64,000 bases of DNA from positions 1 to 64,000 of the forward strand of contig DASRGG010000026.1 in NCBI GenBank assembly GCA_035651155.1, in the 5' to 3' direction. Within the stretch, counting starts at the first letter, position 1. Every line of letters starts with the position of its first letter. Origin of the DNA: CF-39 sp035651155. Lineage in GTDB: Bacteria > Chloroflexota > Limnocylindria > P2-11E. The notes under the pieces were generated by a model, which saw only the letters and a list, made by a program, of their open reading frames with translations, made no database searches and was not told where the DNA came from. Below, in pieces: positions 52,255 to 61,072 of this stretch. The translations under genes were made by a program, and so were the position numbers.

Positions 52255-52260
52255 AGTCTA
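52255..52260 (-). promoter_or_regulatory. -10 box of a probable leaderless promoter
   Basis: TAGACT on the minus strand ends seven bases before the ATG of the sugar ABC ATPase (52247). It probably serves the run ABC ATPase, DUF4388 protein and ROK kinase. Confidence 0.5.
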
Positions 52261-52289
52261 TGAGAGTCGAGCCCGCCGATGGCCCGCGG

Positions 52290-52814
52290 TCAGGGCACGA
52301 GTCGCGAGAGCAGCGAGCCGGCGGGCGGGCGGGCGCCATCCGCAAGGTGGAGCTGGCCCCGGACGGCGTCGTCCGCCGAGCGCCCGTCCGGCGCGCTGAG
52401 CCGCGCGAGGACCCGCACGCGATAGGCCACCGCGCCGGGCGGCGGGTCCAGCGGCACGGCGACGAGGACTCGCGCGCCTGCCTCCACGGGCGCGCTGTCG
52501 GCGGTCGCGAGCTGGCGCGTGCGCGTCGACGACGAGGCGTAATACGCGACGCGCACGAAGGCCTCGCGCACCGCCGCGTCGCTCACGGCGAGGCGCACGA
52601 CCAGCGTCGCGCCCGTCGCCGGCAGCGGCCGAAGCTCGCTCTCGATGCCCCAGGCGCGACCGGCCGGCACGCCGATGACCACGACGCCGTCCGACACGTC
52701 CAGCGCGGCTCGCGGCGTGGTCCGGTGGAAGCGGGCCGCGTCGTCCGCGCGCGCGGGCGCGCTCGCCCAGGGGGCGACGGCGAGCGACAGCAGCACCGCG
52801 AGGGCGACGCGCAC
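52290..52814 (-). CDS. secreted protein of unknown function
   Basis: The 174-residue protein has a clear signal peptide (MRVALAVLLSLAVAPWASAP, cleavage near ARADD). The mature part is beta-rich (VSDGVVVIGVPAGRAWGI, ATLVVRLAVSDAAV). No family is recognised; an extracytoplasmic beta-sandwich is likely. The start is GTG at 52814; TACGGT lies six bases before it. Confidence 0.65.
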   Translation of the reverse strand: MRVALAVLLSLAVAPWASAPARADDAARFHRTTPRAALDVSDGVVVIGVPAGRAWGIESELRPLPATGATLVVRLAVSDAAVREAFVRVAYYASSSTRTRQLATADSAPVEAGARVLVAVPLDPPPGAVAYRVRVLARLSAPDGRSADDAVRGQLHLADGARPPAGSLLSRLVP

Positions 52815-52820
52815 GGGGCG

Positions 52821-52826
52821 ACCGTA
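52821..52826 (-). promoter_or_regulatory. -10 box of a probable leaderless promoter
   Basis: TACGGT on the minus strand is followed by six bases and the GTG start of the secreted protein at 52814. Confidence 0.45.
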
Positions 52827-52900
52827 CCGGCGGCATCGGTGTCGCGTCTGTCCCCCGCGTGTCACACGTTCGAGGGACGACGCGTCACCAGAACGCGCGA

Positions 52901-55867
52901 CTACGCCAGTCGCACGAGGTAGGTCCCGATCTCGTACGGCGCGAGGGTGACCCGCACCGCGCCGTCGACGATCTCCGGCGGCGCCGCGGTGCGGATCAGG
53001 TCGAGGCCGGTGTTGCCGAGCCCGGTGTCGCCTTCGCGCAGGTCGACCGCGCGCGCGTCGCGTACGGATCGATCGAAGCGCAGCGTCGTGGACGCGTCGC
53101 GCCCGCGGGGATTGAAGAGCCGCGCGACGATCGCGCCAGCGGGCCCGGCGCGCAGCGCCGACAGCTGGAGCGGCGAGCCGCGCTCGAGCGCGACGAGCGT
53201 GAGCGGTCCCGACGCGCGGACGATACGCGCGGGCGACAGGAACTCGCGCACCTCGCGCGCCGCGAGGGCGAGGGTCATGTCGCCACCGAGCGGGACGACG
53301 CAGTACCGGTAGGTCCGTTCGCCGATGCATTGCGCGCTCGGCGTCTCGAGCGCGGGACCGGCGTGGCCGCGCCGCTCGGGGAGGTCGCCGCGCGAGAGCC
53401 ACCCGACCGCGCGCACGAGGGTGAGCGCGATCGTGCGGCCGTCGTGCAGCGCGGCGTACTCGCGAAGGCCGTCCATGCCGACCACGAGCGCGTCGTCGAT
53501 CCCGACGAGCTCGTGGCCGCAGCGCTCCGCGGTCGGACGCTCGATCCAGCCCGACCCGGAGGTGACGCGCGTCTGGCGGTCGAGCCACGCGAAGGCCGCG
53601 CCGGCCACGTGCGTGAGCGAGCGCGTGCCCGTGTCGCACAGGACGCGGAGGCGGTGGTCGCGCGCGCGGTTGTCGACGGTGAGGCGCACGTCGACGCGTC
53701 GCGCCCCCGCGTCGAGCGAGATCTCGGCGCGCACCGCGCAGCGCACGGTCGACGGCGAGCGCGCGAGGCGATCGGCGCGCAGCCCCTCGGGCAGGTCGAG
53801 CGCGTACTCGACGGTGACCGTCGCGCGGTCCCCCACGGCCGCCCCCCGCCGGATGCCCTTCGCGCCGGCCGACCCGATCGTCGGACCGGCATAGGAGTAG
53901 GTGTATTCGTCGCCGCGGTCGCCGTCGTCGACGAGGACGTCGTGCGGGCCCGTGCGCCGGCCGGTGGCGAGATCGGTCACGTGGAACGAGCCATCCGTCG
54001 CGACCTCCACGCGGAGCGCCTCGTTCTCGATGACGCCGTCGCCGCTCGAACGCACGCCCGCGCGCTCCGCGCGGACCGCCGCGGCCGCGCCGAGGCCGGG
54101 GCACCGGACGGCGGTCGGCACGCCGTCGAGATCGACGACGGCCACGCGCGGCCAGGCCAGGTCGCTCCAGACCAGCTGCCGCGTGCCCTCGCCGAGCACG
54201 CGACGCTCGAGCGACGCGGCGAGCGCCTCACCATCGGTCCGCACGCGCGCGAACCGGGGCGCCATGTCGATGTCGTGGACGTCGTCGATGGAGCAGCCAC
54301 AGATCGAGTCGTGCGGATGGTTCTGGAGCAGCGTGCGCCACAGGCCGCGGATCTCGTCGCGCGCCGTACCGCCGGAAAGCGCGTCCAGCGGCTCGCACCG
54401 CTCGAGCAGCAGCCGCTCGCATACGGCGTTCTCCTGCTTGATCCACACGCGCGTCGAGTTGACGCCGCGAAGGATCGGCCGGTAGCGCCCGCTCACGATC
54501 TCGCCCGAGTACGTCGGGCCCGGCAGGGGCAGCGCGGCCTCGTAATCCTCGAGGCTCGCGATGCGCGCATCGAGATTCGGCGCGACCTGCCGCATCGCCG
54601 CGACGGCCTCCGGCAGCCGCTCGTACGCGACGACGTGGTCGTCGCCCTCCATGAAGAGCAGGGTCGCGCTGTTCGCGTAGCGCGCCGGCACGTCCACCAT
54701 GCGCGCCAGGCGCTTGCGGATGCGCGCGCGCATCTCGGCCTCGGTCTCGGAGAGCTCGCCGACGAGCGCGAGACCGCCGGCGTAGTGATCGACGAGATGC
54801 GACGCCACGACACGATCGCCCGAGGGGGATTCCCACAGGAACTCGGAGCCGAGCCCCTCGCCCTCGTCGCCGACGCCGCGCGAGAACACATAGGTGCGGT
54901 AGCCGAAGCCGCGCAGCACCTGCGGCAGCTGCGCCGGATGGCCGAACGGATCGGCGACGTAGGCGACGCGCAGCGCGCGCCCGAAGGACTGCGCGACGCG
55001 CAGCCCCTCCTGGAAGTTGCGCACCAGCGACTCGCCCGAGACGAGCAGGTTGTCGGCGAGCACGTACCACGGTCCGATGAAGAGCCGCTCCGCGCGGACG
55101 AGCGCGGCGATGCGGGCGCGATCCTCGGGGCGCTTCTCGAGGTGGTCCTCGATCGCGATCGTCTGGCCGTCGAAGGTGAACGAGCGGAAGGACGCGTCGC
55201 GCTCGAGGAGATCGAGGAGCGCCGACACCATCGGGACGAGCCGCGCGCGGTAGCCCTCGAAGCGCTCGGACCACTCGCGATCCCAGTGCGTGTGCGGGAC
55301 CACGAATACGCGCCACCGCACGCGGCGCCGCAGCCGCGCGACGAGCCACGGTGCGGCGAGCCCGGACGCGGTGCCGAGGAGCGCGCCGGCGATGACGTCC
55401 GTGGGGTGGTGCACGCCGACGGCGACGCGCTCGACGCAGACCGCCGCCGCCATGAGGAGCGCGGGCACGCGCCAGCGTGGCGCGACGCTCGCGAGCGCGA
55501 CGGCGGCACCGACGGCGAACGTGGCGTCGCCCGAGGGGAACGCGAAGGACGACGGATGGTCGATGAGCGTCGGCGGGAGCCCTTCGATCACGGCGAACGG
55601 CCGGGGTCGCCGCACCAGCGGCTTCAGCACGAGCTCGGTGACGATCCAGCCGTCGACCACCCCGAGATAGACGGTGAGGAGCGCCCACCATGCGCGCCGG
55701 CCGAACCTGCGCGCGCGGGCGAGCACGAGTCCCGCGATCCACCAGATGAGGCCGTTCCAGTTGAGCCAGGACACGGCCACCGCGAGGAGCGTGAGGAGCG
55801 GAGACGCCGCGGTGGCCGTGAAGATCGCGCGATAGAGCTGATCGTCGATCGCGAGGAGCGCGTCCAC
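52901..55867 (-). CDS. PAP2 membrane phosphatase fused to GH38 alpha-mannosidase
   Basis: The 988-residue fusion. Residues 1-180 form a PAP2-type lipid phosphatase with about six helices: Lys82-x6-Arg89-Pro90, PSGD at 111-114 (His replaced by Asp) and Arg147-x5-His153-x3-Asp157 (nucleophile His kept). Residues about 185-988 form a GH38 glycosidase with VVPHTHWDREW at 189-199, the nucleophile region YVADPFGHPAQLPQ, and NHPHDSICGCSIDDVH. GH38 enzymes remove alpha-mannose, including 2-O-(6-phospho-mannosyl)-glycerate. No break separates the domains. The start is GTG, directly at the DedA stop. Confidence 0.85.
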   Translation of the reverse strand: MDALLAIDDQLYRAIFTATAASPLLTLLAVAVSWLNWNGLIWWIAGLVLARARRFGRRAWWALLTVYLGVVDGWIVTELVLKPLVRRPRPFAVIEGLPPTLIDHPSSFAFPSGDATFAVGAAVALASVAPRWRVPALLMAAAVCVERVAVGVHHPTDVIAGALLGTASGLAAPWLVARLRRRVRWRVFVVPHTHWDREWSERFEGYRARLVPMVSALLDLLERDASFRSFTFDGQTIAIEDHLEKRPEDRARIAALVRAERLFIGPWYVLADNLLVSGESLVRNFQEGLRVAQSFGRALRVAYVADPFGHPAQLPQVLRGFGYRTYVFSRGVGDEGEGLGSEFLWESPSGDRVVASHLVDHYAGGLALVGELSETEAEMRARIRKRLARMVDVPARYANSATLLFMEGDDHVVAYERLPEAVAAMRQVAPNLDARIASLEDYEAALPLPGPTYSGEIVSGRYRPILRGVNSTRVWIKQENAVCERLLLERCEPLDALSGGTARDEIRGLWRTLLQNHPHDSICGCSIDDVHDIDMAPRFARVRTDGEALAASLERRVLGEGTRQLVWSDLAWPRVAVVDLDGVPTAVRCPGLGAAAAVRAERAGVRSSGDGVIENEALRVEVATDGSFHVTDLATGRRTGPHDVLVDDGDRGDEYTYSYAGPTIGSAGAKGIRRGAAVGDRATVTVEYALDLPEGLRADRLARSPSTVRCAVRAEISLDAGARRVDVRLTVDNRARDHRLRVLCDTGTRSLTHVAGAAFAWLDRQTRVTSGSGWIERPTAERCGHELVGIDDALVVGMDGLREYAALHDGRTIALTLVRAVGWLSRGDLPERRGHAGPALETPSAQCIGERTYRYCVVPLGGDMTLALAAREVREFLSPARIVRASGPLTLVALERGSPLQLSALRAGPAGAIVARLFNPRGRDASTTLRFDRSVRDARAVDLREGDTGLGNTGLDLIRTAAPPEIVDGAVRVTLAPYEIGTYLVRLA

Positions 55868-56500
55868 CTAACGCTTCAGGTGACGCCAGACGAAGAGGCC
55901 GACGAGCAGCACGATCGCCGCGGCGACGAGGTAGTCCAGCCCCTTCAGCGAACGCTTGAGGTCGATCCAGTGATCGCCGAGGAGCATGCCGCCCCAGACC
56001 AGGAGCATGACCCACGGGACGGCGCCGAGCACCGAGAACAGGAGGAAGCGCCAGAGCGGCATGCGCGCGACGCCCGCGGGAACGCTGATGAACGTCCGAA
56101 CGATCGGCAGCATGCGCGAGAAGAACACCGTGGCTTCGCCATATCGCGCGAACCAGCGCTCCGCGAGCTCGAGGTCGTGCGCGCTGATGAGGACGTACCT
56201 CCCGTAGCGGCGGACGAGCGGCCGACCGCCGTATGCCCCGATCGCGTAGCTCGCGAGCGAGCCCACGGTGTTCCCGAGCACGCCCGCGACGACCGCGCCC
56301 CAGTATGTCCAGGCCGCGCCGGTCAGCGGCTCGACGAGGCCGCGCGACACGCTCCATCCGGCGAAGGGCAGGATGAGCTCCGACGGGATCGGGATCGCCG
56401 CGCTCTCGATCGTCATCGCGATGAGCACGCCGGCGTACCCGAACGTGGAGTAGAGCGAGTCGATGAACGGGAGGACGATCGCGTCGATCGTTTCGAGCAC
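55868..56500 (-). CDS. DedA-family membrane protein
   Basis: The 210-residue integral membrane protein has the SNARE-associated/DedA domain: ESAAIPIPSELILPFAGW, AGVLGNTVGSLASYAIG, RYGEATVFFSRMLPIVRTFISVPAGVARM-type sequence and a C-terminal helix. DedA proteins are thought to act as lipid (undecaprenyl-phosphate) transporters. The start is GTG; CATCAT lies six bases upstream. Adjacent to the PAP2 domain gene, whose relatives recycle undecaprenyl pyrophosphate, suggesting a joint role. Confidence 0.9.
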   Translation of the reverse strand: MLETIDAIVLPFIDSLYSTFGYAGVLIAMTIESAAIPIPSELILPFAGWSVSRGLVEPLTGAAWTYWGAVVAGVLGNTVGSLASYAIGAYGGRPLVRRYGRYVLISAHDLELAERWFARYGEATVFFSRMLPIVRTFISVPAGVARMPLWRFLLFSVLGAVPWVMLLVWGGMLLGDHWIDLKRSLKGLDYLVAAAIVLLVGLFVWRHLKR

Positions 56501-56550
56501 TTGCGTATGATGGCCGAAGGGACGGGCAGGGCATCTTCAAAGGAGAACGC

Positions 56551-57756
56551 ATGCCCGATCTGAGCGCGCTCGACGAACGGCTCCGCGAAGGCATCGGCAC
56601 GATCCGCAGCGCCGATCTCCTCGTCGGCATGCCGAGCTTCCGCAACGCGGCGACCATCGGCCACGTCGCCGCGACGGTGGCGCGCGGGCTCCGCGAGCAC
56701 TTCCCGGACGCGAAGGTCGCGCTCGTGAACGCCGACGGCGGGTCCGAGGACGGCACGCCGGAACGCGTCGCCGAGGCCGCGGCGGGCATCCCGGTCGCGG
56801 TCGGCCGCTACATCGGCCCGCCCGGCAAGGGCTCCGCCTTGCGCGCGATCTTCCAGTGCGCCGTCGCCCTCGACGCGCGCGCGTGCGCGGTCGTCGATTC
56901 GGACCTTCGCAGCATCACGCCCTCGTGGATCGCGCGTCTGCTCGGTCCGATCGTGTCGGCGCAGGCGGACTACGTCGCGCCGCTGTACGCGCGACACAAG
57001 CACGACGGCACGATCACGAACTCGATCGCGTATCCGCTCACGCGCGCGCTCTACGGGCATCGCATCCGTCAGCCGATCGGCGGCGAGTTCGGATTCCACT
57101 GCGACCTCGCGCGCGCGTACCTCGCGCAGCCCGTCTGGGAGAGCGACGTCGCGCGCTTCGGCATCGACATCTTCATGACCACGACCGCGCTCGCGCGGCA
57201 CGCGCGGATCGTGCAGGCGTTCCTCGGCGCGAAGGTCCATGACCCGAAGGACCCGGCCGCGGATCTCGGCCCGATGTTCACGCAGGTCGTGGGCACGCTC
57301 TTCCGCCTCGCCGCGGAGAACGAGGCGGTATGGCGCGGCGTGACCCGTTCGCGCGGCGTCCCCGTGGTGGGCGAGCTCGCGCCGGTCGCGCCCGAGGCCA
57401 TCCCGGCGGACCCGGCGCGGCTGCGCGCCACGTACGAAAGCATCGCGCCCGAGCAGCGGGATCTGTGGAAGGACGTGCTCACCGCCCCGCTGCCGAAGAC
57501 CATGGGTCCGGACGAGTGGGCGCGCGTCGTCTTCGATTTCCTCGAGGAGGCCCTGCGGCATCCCGGCCGGTGCGAGGCGCTCGCGCGGGGGCTGCTCCCC
57601 CTGTACTACCTGCGCGTCGCGGAGTTCGTCGACGAGGTCCGCGAGCTCGATGCGGAGCGCTCCGAGGACGTCGTCGAGCTCGGTGCCCGAGCCATGGAGA
57701 AGGAGAAGCTCGACCGTCTGGAGGCGGTGGACGAGAGCGTGGGTGAGGCGAGATGA
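56551..57756 (+). CDS. GT2/GT81-like glycosyltransferase, possibly glucosylglycerate or mannosylglycerate synthase
   Basis: The 401-residue GT-A protein has DLLVGMPSFRNAATIGHV and VNADGGSEDGT for nucleotide-sugar binding, GPPGKGSALRAIF, and the metal motif Asp-Ser-Asp in VVDSDLRSI. A helical C-terminal domain follows. The layout resembles the glucosylglycerate/mannosylglycerate synthases rather than a lipid glycosyltransferase. A good ribosome binding site (AAAGGAG) precedes the ATG. It overlaps the next gene by four bases and heads a five-gene run through panC. Confidence 0.72.
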   Translation: MPDLSALDERLREGIGTIRSADLLVGMPSFRNAATIGHVAATVARGLREHFPDAKVALVNADGGSEDGTPERVAEAAAGIPVAVGRYIGPPGKGSALRAIFQCAVALDARACAVVDSDLRSITPSWIARLLGPIVSAQADYVAPLYARHKHDGTITNSIAYPLTRALYGHRIRQPIGGEFGFHCDLARAYLAQPVWESDVARFGIDIFMTTTALARHARIVQAFLGAKVHDPKDPAADLGPMFTQVVGTLFRLAAENEAVWRGVTRSRGVPVVGELAPVAPEAIPADPARLRATYESIAPEQRDLWKDVLTAPLPKTMGPDEWARVVFDFLEEALRHPGRCEALARGLLPLYYLRVAEFVDEVRELDAERSEDVVELGARAMEKEKLDRLEAVDESVGEAR

Positions 57757-59858
57757 CGGTATCGCTCAAGGAGGACCAGCTCGTCCTCATCACCGAGGAC
57801 GACGGGAGCCTGCCGCTCGGCACGCCGAGCCCGCTCGGCCTCTACTACCACGACACGCAGTTCCTGTCGGGCTACGCGATCCGCGTGAACGGCTCGCGCC
57901 CGCTATTGCTGTCCGCGAACACCGAGCAGAGCTACGTCGCGACCTTCCAGCTCATGCATTCCGAGAACATGGCCACCGGGACGGCGCGTCACGCCGCGGA
58001 GACGCTGTCCATCCGCCGCACGCGCTTCCTCACCGACGGGCTCCGCGAGCGTATCGGCGTGCTCAACGCGAATCCCCGGCCGGTGCGGCTCGCGCTGGAT
58101 CTCATCTTCGAGGCCGCGTTCAAGGACATGTTCGCCGTGCGCGGGAACGCGGCGGACGCCGGCGCCACGGTGAAGGTCGAGCAACGCGAGGACGGACTCG
58201 TCTTCGAGCGGATCGGGCGCGACGGCGTGCGCCGGACGACCGAGATCGCGCTCCGGCCCGTGCCCGACCGCGTCGAGGGCACGACCCTGCACCTCGAGCG
58301 CGAGCTCGCTCCGCAGCAGGTCTTCACGATCGAGCTGTCGGTGATCCCGCGCGAGGACGGCGCGGGCGAGGCGCCGTCGCCGGGCCGGTTCGACGACGCC
58401 CTCGACGCGCTCAACGCACGCTACCGGCGCTTCCTCCGCTCGTGCACGCGCTACACGACGAGCTCGGAGACGCTCGACGAAGGCCTGATCACGAGGAGCG
58501 CGCTCGACCTCCGGGCGCTGCTCGAATTCCACGAGGGCGGACCGTTCCCCACCGCGGGCATCCCCTGGTACGCGGTGCCGTTCGGGCGCGACGGCCTCAT
58601 CTGCGCGTATCAGACCCTCGGGTGGAACCCCGATCTCGCACGGGGCACGCTGCGGCTCCTCGCGCGCTACCAGGGACAGAAGCTCGACGAGTTCACCGAG
58701 GAGGAGCCCGGAAAGATCTTCCACGAGCTGCGCCGGGGCGAGCTCGCGCGCCTCGGGGAGATCCCGCACCGTCCGTACTACGGATCGGTCGACGCGACGC
58801 CGCTGTTCGCGCTCGTCTTCGCCGAGACGGTGAAGTGGACCGCCGATCGCACGCTGTGGCGCGAGCTCCTTCCGGCCGCGGAGCGCGCGCTCACCTGGTG
58901 CGACGGCCCGTACGGGGATCCGGATGGGGACGGGTACGTCGAATACGGCACGCGCGGCACGTCGCTGCGGAGCCAGGGCTGGAAGGACGCGAGCGACTCG
59001 CTCTCGGACCCCGACGGCAGCTGGTCCGCGCTGCCCGCCGCGCTGGTCGAGGTGCAGGCGTATGTGTACGCGGCGAAGACCGGCCTCGCCGATCTCTACG
59101 AGCTCGACGGCGACGGCAAGCGCGCGGACCGGCTGCGCGCCGAAGCGCGCGAGCTCCGCGAGCGCTTCGAACGCGATTTCTGGATGCCGTCGGAGAGCTG
59201 CTACGCGCAGGCGCTCGACGGCCACAAGAAGAAGGTCGCCGCGGTGACGAGCAACGCCGCGCACGCGCTGTGGTGCGGCATCGCGTCACCCGAGCGCGCG
59301 ACCGAGCTCGTGCGACGGCTCATGGAGCCGGACGTGTACACCGGTTGGGGATTGCGGACGCTCTCGTCGCGATATCCGACCTACAACCCGATGAGCTATC
59401 ACAACGGATCGGTGTGGCCGCACGACTCCGCGATCGCGGCGCACGGGATGGCGCGGTACGGGTTCCGCGAGGAGGCGAACGAGGTCGTGAGCGGGCTCAT
59501 CGAGGCGGGCCGCCGCTTCCCGAACGCGCGCGTGCCCGAGCTCTTCTGCGGATTCCAGCGGGACCTGCGCTTCTCGTCGCGCCCGGCCGATTACCTCGTG
59601 TCGTGCATCCCGCAGGCGTGGTCGGCCGGCATGGTGTTCCTCTGCCTGCGGGCGATCCTCGGTGCCGAGCCGGATCTGCGCACGCAGCGCCTCGTGCTCG
59701 ATCCCGCGCTCCCGCCCTGGCTCGAGCGGATCGACGTTCGCGATCTACGCATGTTCGACGCGCCGATCTCCTTCCGCGTCCGGCGGCATCGCACGGGCGA
59801 TCGTATCGCCGGCGGACGCGGCCGCGTCGCGCGATCGAAGGTCACGTCGCCCGCGTGA
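57753..59858 (+). CDS. amylo-alpha-1,6-glucosidase-like glycoside hydrolase
   Basis: The 701-residue protein has an N-terminal glycogen-debranching-type beta domain (about 10-205, LGLYYHDTQFLSGYAI) and a C-terminal (alpha/alpha)6 barrel with GIPWYAVPFGRDGLI, GWKDASDS, YNPMSYHNGSVWPHDSAI and ELFCGF. Acidic residues in PFGRD and GWKDA are candidate catalytic sites. Such proteins often accompany compatible-solute glycosyltransferases, where some act as glucosylglycerate hydrolases; a glycogen or sucrose role is also possible. Confidence 0.8.
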   Translation: MTVSLKEDQLVLITEDDGSLPLGTPSPLGLYYHDTQFLSGYAIRVNGSRPLLLSANTEQSYVATFQLMHSENMATGTARHAAETLSIRRTRFLTDGLRERIGVLNANPRPVRLALDLIFEAAFKDMFAVRGNAADAGATVKVEQREDGLVFERIGRDGVRRTTEIALRPVPDRVEGTTLHLERELAPQQVFTIELSVIPREDGAGEAPSPGRFDDALDALNARYRRFLRSCTRYTTSSETLDEGLITRSALDLRALLEFHEGGPFPTAGIPWYAVPFGRDGLICAYQTLGWNPDLARGTLRLLARYQGQKLDEFTEEEPGKIFHELRRGELARLGEIPHRPYYGSVDATPLFALVFAETVKWTADRTLWRELLPAAERALTWCDGPYGDPDGDGYVEYGTRGTSLRSQGWKDASDSLSDPDGSWSALPAALVEVQAYVYAAKTGLADLYELDGDGKRADRLRAEARELRERFERDFWMPSESCYAQALDGHKKKVAAVTSNAAHALWCGIASPERATELVRRLMEPDVYTGWGLRTLSSRYPTYNPMSYHNGSVWPHDSAIAAHGMARYGFREEANEVVSGLIEAGRRFPNARVPELFCGFQRDLRFSSRPADYLVSCIPQAWSAGMVFLCLRAILGAEPDLRTQRLVLDPALPPWLERIDVRDLRMFDAPISFRVRRHRTGDRIAGGRGRVARSKVTSPA

Positions 59859-61072
59859 CCGGTCGCGCGCGACGCGTCGTCCTCGTCCACTACACGACCC
59901 CCGCCATCCTGGGCGGGGTCGAACAGGTCATGGGCTATCACGCCGCGGGCCTGCGGGACGCCGGCGCACAGGTGACGATCGTCGCGGGCCGGGGCGGCGC
60001 GCCGCGCGGCGTCGCCGTCGCGCGCGTGCGGGACGCCGACTCGCGCGCACCCGCGGTGGAGCGCGACCGCGAGGCGCTCCTGCGCGGCGCGCGAACGCCG
60101 GAGCACGATCGCCTGGTGGCGCGGCTCCTCACGAGCCTCCGGCCGATCGTGAAGAGAGCGGACCGCGTGGTGGTCCACAACGCGATGACGATGCCGATGA
60201 ATCTCGCGCTGACGGAGGCGCTCGCGCGCCTCGCTCCCGAATTCCCAGGACGCTTCATCGCGTGGACGCACGACATCGCGCGCTTCGACGCGCGCTACGA
60301 CGCGTACCGTCACCCGGGCGAGCCCTGGTCGCTCGTCGAGCAGGCGCTGCCGGGCTTCCGGTACGTGACGGTCTCGGCTGAGCGCGCGACCCAGCTCGCG
60401 GAGCTCACCGGGCTCTCGCGCGCGCGCATCTCCGTCGTGACGAACGGGATCGACGTACCGACGGCGCTCGGCCTCGCGGTCGAGAGCCGGGGCATCCTGC
60501 GAAGGCTCCACCTGGAGGACGCCGATCCGCTGCTGCTGCTGCCCGCGCGCGTGACGCCGCGCAAGCGGATCGAGGCGGCCATCGACGCGACCGCCGCGCT
60601 CCGCGCGCGCGGGCACCGGGCGATGCTCGTCGTCACCGGCGGCGTCGGCCCCCACGACGCGAGGAATCGCGCGTATCTCGCCGACCTCGAGGCGCGCGCG
60701 AAGAAGGTCGATGGCGTGCACCTGCTGGCGGCGCTCGGCATCACCATCGATTACCACGCCGTCGTCGATCTCTACGGACTCGCCGACGTGCTCGTGCTCC
60801 CGAGCACGCACGAGGGCTTCGGTCTCCCCATCCTCGAGGCGGGCCTCCACCGTCTCCCGATCGTGTGCAGCGACATTCCCGCGCTGAGAGAGATCGCCGG
60901 CGACGAGCCGGTGTACGTCCCGCCCGACGCCGACGGGGAGCTCATCGCCCGGTCCGTCGAGCGCGCGCTCGATACGCCCGTCGCGCGCCTCGCGCGTCAC
61001 GCGAAGACCCTGGCGTGGCCGCGCGTGCTCCGGGATCGCGTGATCCCGGTGATCCTCGAGGACGCGGCGTAG
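59855..61072 (+). CDS. GT4-family glycosyltransferase
   Basis: The 405-residue GT-B protein has an N-terminal domain starting VVLVHYTTPAILGGVEQVMG and a C-terminal domain with LLPARVTPRKRIEAAIDA and the EGFGLPILEAGLHRLPIVCS block containing the E-x7-E motif. Similar to mannosyl/glucosyltransferases (family GT4). GTG overlaps the previous stop. In this cluster it could be the mannosylglucosylglycerate synthase step, but this is inference. Confidence 0.82.
   Translation: MTGRARRVVLVHYTTPAILGGVEQVMGYHAAGLRDAGAQVTIVAGRGGAPRGVAVARVRDADSRAPAVERDREALLRGARTPEHDRLVARLLTSLRPIVKRADRVVVHNAMTMPMNLALTEALARLAPEFPGRFIAWTHDIARFDARYDAYRHPGEPWSLVEQALPGFRYVTVSAERATQLAELTGLSRARISVVTNGIDVPTALGLAVESRGILRRLHLEDADPLLLLPARVTPRKRIEAAIDATAALRARGHRAMLVVTGGVGPHDARNRAYLADLEARAKKVDGVHLLAALGITIDYHAVVDLYGLADVLVLPSTHEGFGLPILEAGLHRLPIVCSDIPALREIAGDEPVYVPPDADGELIARSVERALDTPVARLARHAKTLAWPRVLRDRVIPVILEDAA

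Noticed and set aside
52901..55867. PAP2-GH38 fusion as a missed stop codon
   Set aside because: No stop, start-like context or frame change is visible around residues 175-195, and codon bias is continuous; kept as a fusion pending comparison.
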